From: Gemmatimonadota bacterium
GTDB taxonomy: Bacteria; Gemmatimonadota; Gemmatimonadetes; Palauibacterales; Palauibacteraceae
Assembly: GCA_021295785.1 (NCBI GenBank)
Contig: JAGWBR010000018.1
Location: 1-64,000 of the forward strand
Reading direction: 5' to 3'
Length of the DNA: 64,000 nucleotides
Shown here: positions 54,685-62,022 of the stretch, one piece after another
Numbering within the stretch: position 1 is the stretch's first letter
Layout of the letters: every line of letters begins with the position of its first letter
The notes under the pieces: model-generated
What the model was told of the DNA's origin: nothing
Seen by the model: only the letters and a program-made list of their open reading frames with translations
The model's database searches: none
Translations under genes and position numbers: made by a program

Positions 54685-56163
54685 TCAGACCGCGCAGGCG
54701 GTAGTGGGTTGGGGCGGGGCAGTCAGACCCGGTGCCCGCGTAATGTTGTCATTCACATATAAGACATCGAACCCCTCGCGCGCGAGATAACTCGCAGCGA
54801 TGGCGGCGCGCCCTCCGGTCTTGCAGTGCACGATCAACGGGCCGGGCCGGCCGGCGTCGATGGCTTCCCTGAGCATGGCCGTCCGGGACGGAAGCTGGGT
54901 ATGCGTGGCGTTCAGGGATCCGGGAATGTGTCCCGACGCATGCTCCGTGGCGGCCCGCACATCAAGCACGGTGCCCCGCCCCGCCTCCAGCACCTCTTCC
55001 ACCTGTCGGTAATCGACCTCGGTTATCGAGGCCCTGCCCGCCAGCTCCATGGCCTGCACAACTGCTTCGGGGGGTGCCCAGCCCACACAGTTGTCCAGGC
55101 CTACCCGCCAAAGGCACCGCACCAGCATTTCGACCGCCAAGTGGTCCGCCACCAGCGCGAACGGCTGCTCCGGGTCGGTCAACAATGACCCAACCGAGGT
55201 CGGGAACGAGCCCGAGGGCAGCGCGTAGATCGACCCTGGCAGATGCTCCTCCATGAACGCCGACCGGTCGCTTCGCGCGTCCACCACCAGCGGTGCCCCC
55301 GCCAGCTGGGCCGGACTCATCCGCGGCGGAAGTTCCCACGACCGGAGCAGGTCGGGTCCGTGCTGGTTAACACGCTTCATTCTGCTGAAATACGAGGGGG
55401 GCTCGGGCTGTTCGTCCAGGATGTACTTCACAAACTCCCCGGCGCCCTCGGCAGCCTTGAGAATCGCCTCGTTGAAAAGACGTTCGTAGCCAACCGTGCT
55501 GCCGTGGACCGCGCCGAGACTCTTTCCGCACGCCGATCCCGCTCCGTGCCCCGGCCAGACCTGCACGTAGTCGGGCAGCTCCAGAAACCGACCCAGCGAG
55601 GCGTGCAGGTCGCGGGCCGACGGCTTCATCGCTCCTTCCACTCCGACCGCCGATTCCAGTAGATCAGGACGGCCCGCCGAGCCCACGAATACGAAATCCC
55701 CCGTGATCACGCCCATCGGGGTCTTCGCACCGAACCCGCGTTCGCATACCAGGAACGAGATGTGTTCCGGCGTGTGCCCCGGCGTGTGTATTACGTAAAG
55801 GCGGACCTGCCCGACGCGGATCACGTCTCCGTCCTTGACCAAAGTGACCGGGGCCTGGTTGCTGCTCCCCGGCCCCGACCCGTCACCTCCGCTCGCCCAA
55901 CTGTAGCGCCAATCCCCGGGTCCGCACGCCGACAGATAGACCCTTACGCCGCTGTTCGCGAGTTGCCGCGAGCCGGAGACGAAATCGGCGTGGATGTGGG
56001 TCTCGGTCGCCGCGGTCAAGTTGAGCCCCGCGATGCGGGCCGCGTCGAAGTACCTGTCCACGTCCCTCTGCGGGTCAACGACGATTGCTTCTCCCGTGCG
56101 CTGGCACCCGATCAGGTAGGCGTTCTGAGAAAGTGCCGGGTCGGCGATTCGCTCAAAGAACAC
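54685..56163 (-). CDS. Persulfide dioxygenase-like MBL protein with two rhodanese domains
   Basis: An ETHE1/BlhA-like MBL domain (about 1-245) has TETHIHADFVSG, HTPGHTPEHISFLV, GDFVFVGSAGRPDL and QVWPGHGAGS. It is followed by a rhodanese domain lacking an obvious catalytic Cys (about 285-370) and a second with HCKTGGRAA (about 385-480). Such enzymes oxidise glutathione persulfide in sulfide detoxification. It has 492 residues and overlaps the M20 gene by 11 nt. Confidence 0.88.
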   Translation of the reverse strand: MFFERIADPALSQNAYLIGCQRTGEAIVVDPQRDVDRYFDAARIAGLNLTAATETHIHADFVSGSRQLANSGVRVYLSACGPGDWRYSWASGGDGSGPGSSNQAPVTLVKDGDVIRVGQVRLYVIHTPGHTPEHISFLVCERGFGAKTPMGVITGDFVFVGSAGRPDLLESAVGVEGAMKPSARDLHASLGRFLELPDYVQVWPGHGAGSACGKSLGAVHGSTVGYERLFNEAILKAAEGAGEFVKYILDEQPEPPSYFSRMKRVNQHGPDLLRSWELPPRMSPAQLAGAPLVVDARSDRSAFMEEHLPGSIYALPSGSFPTSVGSLLTDPEQPFALVADHLAVEMLVRCLWRVGLDNCVGWAPPEAVVQAMELAGRASITEVDYRQVEEVLEAGRGTVLDVRAATEHASGHIPGSLNATHTQLPSRTAMLREAIDAGRPGPLIVHCKTGGRAAIAASYLAREGFDVLYVNDNITRAPGLTAPPQPTTACAV

Positions 56164-57403
56164 TTGCGCGGTCCTCTTTCAAAAGGGATTCGGGCGAAAC
56201 GGGGTCGGGCAGCCGCGGCAACGCCAGCAGTCCCGCCAGGAGAGCGGCCCGCTCGATCGTCCGTTCCAGGTACAGGAACTCGTGGTCGGCGTGGGCACCG
56301 TCCCCCACCGCACCGAGGCCGTCCAGGGTGGCGGTTCTGAGGCTGGTGATGTTCCCGTCGGACCCGCCTCCCGATTCGCCTTGCTCCAGGTTCAGGCCGA
56401 TGTGGCGGCCGATCTCGCGGGCCGACTCCCACAGAAGGGTGTTGCGGGGTGTGCGTTCAAGAGCCTCTCGCTCAATGCCCCCCGTAACCGCCAGGGAGGT
56501 TCTTGAGAGGCCAGATCGAAGCGCGCCCACGGCGGCCTCAAGTCTGCGGGCGTCGCGACCCGTCCAGACCCGGACATCAACCTCCGCCCGTGCCCGGGCC
56601 GCCACGACGTTCGAGCGGGTGCCGCCTTCCATCACCCCGACGTTGACCGTAACCCCTCGGGCGGGATCGTTCAGGGCCACCACCCGCCCCACGATTTCGG
56701 CCATCGCGTGGACCGCCGAGGCTCCGTCGGCCGGGGCGAGGCCCGAATGCGACGCCACCCCTTCAACGGTGAACGCGAAGCACCCGACTCCTTTTCGGCG
56801 CGTCTTGAGTGCTCCCTCTTCTCCAAGGGCCGGCTCCAACACGAACACCCTGCCGACTTCGCAGGCCAGTTGGTCGATCATCGGCGCCGATGACAAACTG
56901 CCGATTTCCTCGTCCGCGTTAATCAGGAAGCCGGTCGCGAGTCCGCTGTCCGCGCCGTCGTTGCAGGCTTCCATGGCCCGCAGCGCGAACAGACCCACCG
57001 CCAGCCCGCCCTTCATGTCGAATACGCCGGGCCCGCGAATGACCCACTCCGGTCCCCGGGCGACGCATTCGGCGGGCATGGTCGCCAGCGTGCCTGACGG
57101 CCACACGGTATCGAGGTGCCCGAGAAGCAGCTGATCCATGCGTCCTCCGGGCGGGCGCGCCAGGATGTGAGGCCCCCAGGCTCCGCCCGGGACCAGTTCA
57201 ACGGTCAACCCCAGCCCGGTCAACTCGCGAATCAGGATCTCGCGGACATCGCCCTGGAGTTCCGGCTCGGTCGAAGGGGACTCGGCCCGGGCCAGTGCCA
57301 GCACCAGTTCGGCGAATTGGTCGTGCTGCCCCTTTAGCCAACTATTGGCGGCAAGCGCGATTCCCGTGGCAGGCGCGATTCCCGCGGCGGGGTCAGCGGT
57401 CAA
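56153..57403 (-). CDS. M20-family metallopeptidase (carboxypeptidase G2-like)
   Basis: Zn ligands and catalytic residues: LLLGHLDTVWPSGT (His, Asp), GVFDMKGGLAVG (bridging Asp), NADEEIGS (Glu pair) and VLEPAL; the last His lies in DGAHADHEFL. The dimerisation domain is about 190-300. The TTG start overlaps the preceding gene's stop. Glutamate carboxypeptidases remove C-terminal Glu from folates or peptides; the exact substrate is unproven. Confidence 0.9.
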   Translation of the reverse strand: MTADPAAGIAPATGIALAANSWLKGQHDQFAELVLALARAESPSTEPELQGDVREILIRELTGLGLTVELVPGGAWGPHILARPPGGRMDQLLLGHLDTVWPSGTLATMPAECVARGPEWVIRGPGVFDMKGGLAVGLFALRAMEACNDGADSGLATGFLINADEEIGSLSSAPMIDQLACEVGRVFVLEPALGEEGALKTRRKGVGCFAFTVEGVASHSGLAPADGASAVHAMAEIVGRVVALNDPARGVTVNVGVMEGGTRSNVVAARARAEVDVRVWTGRDARRLEAAVGALRSGLSRTSLAVTGGIEREALERTPRNTLLWESAREIGRHIGLNLEQGESGGGSDGNITSLRTATLDGLGAVGDGAHADHEFLYLERTIERAALLAGLLALPRLPDPVSPESLLKEDRASVL

Positions 57404-58198
57404 GGCTGTCGTCCGAACCGTTTCCTCCCGGGGACTCGCTCAGTGTTCCCCAGATCAAGTCGGCGTGTGCCTGGTATTCGGGCCTGTCCGGCATTCCCCG
57501 GGCCGTGCCCGCCGCCAGGCGTTCCCGGTGGGCCGCGGCAACGTCCGGCGCACCGCCGGCATCCGCGGCGCGCACCGCCAACGCCAGTCCCAGCAAGTGA
57601 CCGGGTTCCCGGGCCAGGATCCCGTCCGCGGTTTCGGCCGCCCCCGCGAGGTCGCCCGACACCAGCAAGAGCATTCCCACATGAAACCAGCGGTCCAGAT
57701 CCATGTCCGTCTCGGGCACGGCCGCGTACGCTCTCAACCCCATCTCAAGAAACCGCGCTGCGTTTTCCGGATTGGTTGAATGCTCCATCATGGCGCGGTC
57801 AAACAGGCGGTCCGCGGCCTCGGTTGGCCCCATGGTGGCCAGGTCCTCGGCGGAGGGCATGCCCCCGGAGACACCGGCGGCGCTTCCGGGTTGGGCCCCC
57901 GGCCCGCCACCGGTCATCACCATGTCGCCCCGGCGCTCAACGCTGCCCCGCTGGACCAGCAGAGCAATGACCAGCGAGAAGGCGACCAGTGAGACCCCCG
58001 CCAAGATCCAGGGAACCCGGGCCGGAAGGTCCTTCCGCTCCCGGCCCCGCAGGGCCCGGCCGCAGTCCTGACAGTACATGGCCCCCGCGGCGTGCCTTGC
58101 CCCGCAGCGCGGGCAGGCGGCGGCCTTCAGAGCCGCGCCACATTCCCCACGGAACCGGCCGCCCAGTCGATACCGCACCTCGTGCAGGTCTCGGTCAC
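57393..58198 (-). CDS. Zinc-ribbon membrane protein with TPR-like C-terminus, N-terminal frameshift
   Basis: The frame open from 58178 encodes GECGAALKAAACPRCGARHAAGAMYCQDCG, a TM helix (about 55-75) and a helical TPR-like C-terminal half (about 115-245). The missing first knuckle exists in another frame: GTG 58198, with GGAG 8 nt upstream, reads TETCTRCGIDWAAGS. Adding one base between 58150 and 58151 (for example T) joins them as a normal ribbon CTRCGIDWAAGSCGECGAAL. So either a one-base deletion or an assembly error breaks this gene. Function unknown; probably a membrane-anchored scaffold. Confidence 0.6.
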
Positions 58199-58286
58199 GC
58201 GCCTGGCTCCCCGCCCCGGTCCGGGGGGTTCATCAAGTTGCTAGTCACAAGCAGCAATTTACTCCCCGTTGGCTGCTCTCGTTTTG

Positions 58287-58315
58287 TTGCTCGGACTGCG
58301 TGTCGAAACGATATT
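58287..58315 (+). promoter_or_regulatory. Candidate promoter of the ccm operon
   Basis: TTGCTC (58287-58292) and GATATT (58310-58315) are 17 nt apart, about 80 nt before the ccmE start. The match to sigma-70 consensus is only moderate. Confidence 0.35.
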
Positions 58316-58396
58316 CCACACCATGATCAGGGCATCTTTTTCGTGGCCGGATGGGTGCGGTGCCGTTTGCCTCGCCGGCGCTACCAGGGAGGCAGC

Positions 58397-58837
58397 GTGA
58401 AATCCAGGCGCCTGTGGATGCTGGCGGGATTGGTCGCCGCCGGCGGTGCCATCTGGCTGCTCGCCTTCGGCGGCCTGAACCAGAACATGGTTTTTTTCAT
58501 GACCCCGTCCGAGTTGCAGGCCGGCGAGCCCTTGCCGCCCGGGACCTCAATGCGGCTGGGCGGTCGGGTCAAGCCGGGCAGCGTGCAGTGGGACGCCGCC
58601 CAAACACGGCTCCGGTTCGTCCTTACGGATGAGGGGGCGGAGATCAGCGTGGCCGGATCCGTGGCCCCTCCGGCAATGTTCCGCGAAGGGATGGGGGTGG
58701 TGGTGGAAGGGACCTACGGCCCGGGTCAGGTATTCCAGGCCGACGGAATCATGATCAAGCACTCCAACGAATACGCGCCCCCGGGTGACGGCGTCGACCC
58801 CTCGCAGACATATCGCTCGCTCCTCGAAAGTAGCTAG
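58397..58837 (+). CDS. ccmE: Cytochrome c maturation protein CcmE
   Basis: CcmE is the membrane-anchored periplasmic heme chaperone. One TM helix (about 7-25) precedes the OB-fold: MTPSELQAGEPLPPGTSMRLGGRVKPGSV, FVLTDEGAEISV, FREGMGVVVEGTY. The heme-binding His is in IMIKHSNEYAPP. GGGAGG precedes GTG 58397. It has 146 residues and is first in ccmE-F-G-H, all plus strand. Confidence 0.93.
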   Translation: MKSRRLWMLAGLVAAGGAIWLLAFGGLNQNMVFFMTPSELQAGEPLPPGTSMRLGGRVKPGSVQWDAAQTRLRFVLTDEGAEISVAGSVAPPAMFREGMGVVVEGTYGPGQVFQADGIMIKHSNEYAPPGDGVDPSQTYRSLLESS

Positions 58838-58846
58838 CCGCACATA

Positions 58847-60898
58847 GTGGGCCCCGGGATGCTTGGGACTCTCGGATACGCCTCGTTGGTGGCGGCGTTT
58901 CTGGGTGCCGCCATCGGTTGCTGGTGCGGTCTGAAAGCAGGGCTCGACCGAACCAGCGACGAGCGGGTCCTCCGGGTCTGCGCGCTTGCGGCCCGCCGGG
59001 CCGCGTTCTTCACCTTCGGTGCAATGTCGGCCGCGATGCTGGCGATGGAGGCGGCGCTGCTGAGCCACGACTTCAGCGTCGAATACGTCAGCCGGGTCGG
59101 CAGCCTGGAAACACCCGCGTACTACACGGCGATCTCGTTGTGGAGCAGCCTGGACGGATCCATCCTGTTCTGGGCCTGGATCCTGTCCGGTTTCGTGGCT
59201 CTTTTCGCGTATTCGCGGCGGCGCGACGGGACCGGCTCTCCCCTGTCCGGCGAGCGCGGCGGCCTGCCCCATGAGCTGCGTAACACACCCCTCGTGGTTG
59301 CGAGTTGCTGCATTGTTGGCCTGTTCTTCTACGGGCTGCTTCTGGGGCCGGCGAACCCGTTCGGTATTGTCGATCCGCCTCCGACCAACGGCCCCGGCCC
59401 CAATCCGCTTCTCCAGAACCACCCCCTGATGGGCCTGCACCCGCCCATGCTGTACTTCGGTTTTGTTGGAATGACGGTCCCGTTCGCGTTCGCCGTGGCG
59501 GGGCTCATTCGGGGCAACGTCGAGACCCGATGGCTCAGAGAATCCCGCCGGTGGATGATCGCCGCGTGGGCGTTCTTGACGATGGGGATCATCGGGGGCG
59601 GGTGGTGGTCGTACGAGGTGCTGGGGTGGGGCGGAGCGTGGGCGTGGGATCCAGTTGAAAACGCCTCGCTGCTGCCGTGGCTGACCGCAACCGCGTTTCT
59701 GCATTCTTCCATGGTGCAGGAAAAACGCGGCATGCTGAAGACGTGGAACCTGTCGTTGATGATCGGCACCTTCTTGCTGACCCTGTTCGGCACGTTTCTG
59801 ACTCGTTCGGGGGTCCTCGATTCAGTTCACTCGTTTACCGAAGGGGTCATTGGGCCGATCTTCCTGGCGTTCATCGCGCTGCTGTCGCTTGCCTCGCTCG
59901 CTCTGATCGGCTGGCGGAGCGACAGGCTGCACGCGCCGGGTCGCATCGAGGGTGCGGTGTCGCGCGAGACGGCGTTCCTCTTCAACAACCTCCTGCTGGT
60001 CGGGCTCACTTTCACCGTTCTGCTGGGCACGATGTGGCCCCTCGTTGTCGAGGCCACGAGCGGCGACCGGATAAGCGTGGGCGCGCCCTACTTCAACCAG
60101 GTCTCAAGTCCGGTCGGGCTCGCGCTCCTGTTCCTGATGGGCATCGGCCCGGTGTTGCCGTGGCGACGCGGGGCGGGAGCCGCGGCCCGGGGAGCGCTGG
60201 GCCGGGCCGGCGCGGCCGGAGCCGTGGTGGCCGCGGCCGCCCTGGCGCTGGGCATGCGCGAGGTGATTCCCGTGCTGACCCTTCTCGCCGCGGGTTTCGT
60301 AATCTGCACGATTGTGGAAGAATTCGTGCGGGCCATCAAAGCCCGGTCGCTGGCGGGCCGGTCGACAGTTGCTGCTTTTCTTGAGTTGTTTGCGCGAAGC
60401 GGTCGCCGGTACGGGGGGTATGTCGTGCACATGGGCGTGGTGGTGATCGCGCTGGCCATTTCGGTGTCGTGGACGTGGAAGACCGAACGCGAACAGACGC
60501 TGTTCAAGGGCCAGCGCCTGGCAGTCGGCGAATACGAAATCGAGTTCGTCGAGCTGTGGACCCGGGAGGAACCGCACCGTTTCGTGGTTGGTGCCTCGTT
60601 CGATGCCTACCGCGGCGGCTCACTTCTCGGACGCCAGGATCCCCGCCTCAACCTTTACGTCAGGGACCCAAGCCAGCAGTTGATCGCCACGCCGGCTGTG
60701 GCCAGTTCGCTTTCCAGCGACCTGTACCTGACGCTGATGGCGGTGGACGCCGACAACCTGGAGCACGCGACCGTGAAGGCCATCGTCAATCCGGGCATGG
60801 CCTGGCTTTGGGCCGGCGGGGGGATCATGGGCGTGGGTGCCCTGTTGGCCATCGTGCCGTGGGGATTTCGGCGCAGGCGCGCGGTGCCTCTTGAATAG
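58847..60898 (+). CDS. ccmF: Heme lyase CcmF
   Basis: CcmF joins heme to apocytochrome c at the periplasmic face. It is a 683-residue, many-helix membrane protein with the WWD heme-handling motif WWSYEVLGWGGAWAWDPVENASLLPW, MGLHPPMLYFGFVG, and a C-terminal periplasmic domain plus final helix. GTG 58847 is used, with ATG 58859 as alternative. It lies 9 nt after ccmE. Confidence 0.95.
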   Translation: MGPGMLGTLGYASLVAAFLGAAIGCWCGLKAGLDRTSDERVLRVCALAARRAAFFTFGAMSAAMLAMEAALLSHDFSVEYVSRVGSLETPAYYTAISLWSSLDGSILFWAWILSGFVALFAYSRRRDGTGSPLSGERGGLPHELRNTPLVVASCCIVGLFFYGLLLGPANPFGIVDPPPTNGPGPNPLLQNHPLMGLHPPMLYFGFVGMTVPFAFAVAGLIRGNVETRWLRESRRWMIAAWAFLTMGIIGGGWWSYEVLGWGGAWAWDPVENASLLPWLTATAFLHSSMVQEKRGMLKTWNLSLMIGTFLLTLFGTFLTRSGVLDSVHSFTEGVIGPIFLAFIALLSLASLALIGWRSDRLHAPGRIEGAVSRETAFLFNNLLLVGLTFTVLLGTMWPLVVEATSGDRISVGAPYFNQVSSPVGLALLFLMGIGPVLPWRRGAGAAARGALGRAGAAGAVVAAAALALGMREVIPVLTLLAAGFVICTIVEEFVRAIKARSLAGRSTVAAFLELFARSGRRYGGYVVHMGVVVIALAISVSWTWKTEREQTLFKGQRLAVGEYEIEFVELWTREEPHRFVVGASFDAYRGGSLLGRQDPRLNLYVRDPSQQLIATPAVASSLSSDLYLTLMAVDADNLEHATVKAIVNPGMAWLWAGGGIMGVGALLAIVPWGFRRRRAVPLE

Positions 60899-61466
60899 GG
60901 GTGCGCCGCACAGAGTCAGGCGCTTGTTGGTCTGGCTGGGGCCGGTGGCGGTGCTCGTTTCGCTGCTGCTGCTGTTGCGGTGGGGGCTGACCCGCGATGT
61001 CCAGACTCTCCCGTCGGCTCTCGTCGGGAAACCCGCCCCCCAGTTCAATTTGGCCACCCTGTATGTTCCGGCCGATTCGCTTGCCCTGGCCGACCTGGAG
61101 GGGCGGGTGACGTTGGTCAATTTCTGGGCGTCCTGGTGCATTCCCTGCGTTCATGAACACCCGGTCCTGACTCATGTAACGGAAACCTGGGGGCAAGACT
61201 CGGTGGCCCTTGTCGGCATCCTGTTTCAAGACAGCCCGGAGAACGGAAAGCGGTTCATGGAGCAGTACGGGGGCGACTGGCCCCTGCTCACCGACAACGG
61301 CAGCACCACGGCAATCAGCTACGGGATGTACGGCGTGCCGGAGACCTTCTTCATAGGAGCCGACGGGGTCGTGGCCAGAAGACACGCGGGAGCGGTTACA
61401 TGGGACCTGGTGGAGTCCACGGTCGATTCGCTGCTCCGGGCCCGCAGGGACCTCGGTTCCCAATGA
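60891..61466 (+). CDS. ccmG: Thiol-disulfide oxidoreductase CcmG/DsbE/TlpA-like
   Basis: One TM helix (about 12-30) anchors a periplasmic thioredoxin fold with the redox centre FWASWCIPCVHEHP and cis-Pro GVPETFFIG. It keeps apocytochrome cysteines reduced. TTG 60891 overlaps the ccmF end. It has 191 residues. The CcmG name rests on position; TlpA is an equivalent label. Confidence 0.9.
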   Translation: MNRGAPHRVRRLLVWLGPVAVLVSLLLLLRWGLTRDVQTLPSALVGKPAPQFNLATLYVPADSLALADLEGRVTLVNFWASWCIPCVHEHPVLTHVTETWGQDSVALVGILFQDSPENGKRFMEQYGGDWPLLTDNGSTTAISYGMYGVPETFFIGADGVVARRHAGAVTWDLVESTVDSLLRARRDLGSQ

Positions 61467-61975
61467 CACGCCGGGCCCGCTCCGCTCAGGTGTTGCTGAC
61501 GGCCGGACTGCTTCTGGCGGTTGCTGCTCCCTCTCCGGGTGCGGGGGCCGGGGCGCCTGCTCCTCAGTCGGTGGAAGGGGCCTTCGATGCCCCGGCCCCG
61601 GCTGACACTGCCGGATCAGGGGCTCTGGCCGGGGGCGCGGCAGCCGCCTCCGCCCTGCCCGAGGTCAAAATCCAGGAGACCGCCGCGCAAATCGGCACCC
61701 GCCTGCGCTGCCCCTTGTGCCGGAACCAGTCGGTCACCGAATCGCCCTCGCGCATCGCCCGCGGCATGCAGGCCGAAATCCGCCAGCTCCTCCGGGAGGG
61801 CATGACCCCCGACGAGGTAGAGGCCTACTTCGTAGATGCCTACGGGCCGTGGATCCTCCTGAACCCCCCGGCCGACGGAATGGGACTGGTGGTGTACGTA
61901 GTGCCGCCGCTCATTTTCCTGGGAGGGGGACTGTTTCTGTTCTTAAGGCTCCGCGCGGCGCGATCAGCCGCCTGA
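61463..61975 (+). CDS. ccmH: Cytochrome c maturation protein CcmH
   Basis: CcmH handles the apocytochrome CxxCH thiols. A signal peptide and Ala-rich spacer lead to the signature LRCPLCRNQSVTESPS, then the helix bundle and a C-terminal TM (about 145-165). The ATG overlaps the ccmG stop (ATGA). It has 170 residues. The convergent aconitase gene ends 47 nt beyond. Confidence 0.93.
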   Translation: MTRRARSAQVLLTAGLLLAVAAPSPGAGAGAPAPQSVEGAFDAPAPADTAGSGALAGGAAAASALPEVKIQETAAQIGTRLRCPLCRNQSVTESPSRIARGMQAEIRQLLREGMTPDEVEAYFVDAYGPWILLNPPADGMGLVVYVVPPLIFLGGGLFLFLRLRAARSAA

Positions 61976-62022
61976 GATGACCCCCGGCCCCGACCGGGAG
62001 GCGGCGCCTGGCCGACTTCCCC

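Noticed and set aside
61976-62022. Bidirectional terminator between ccmH and acnA
   Set aside because: A CCCGG/CCGGG stem exists but no T tract on either strand, so termination there is unsupported.
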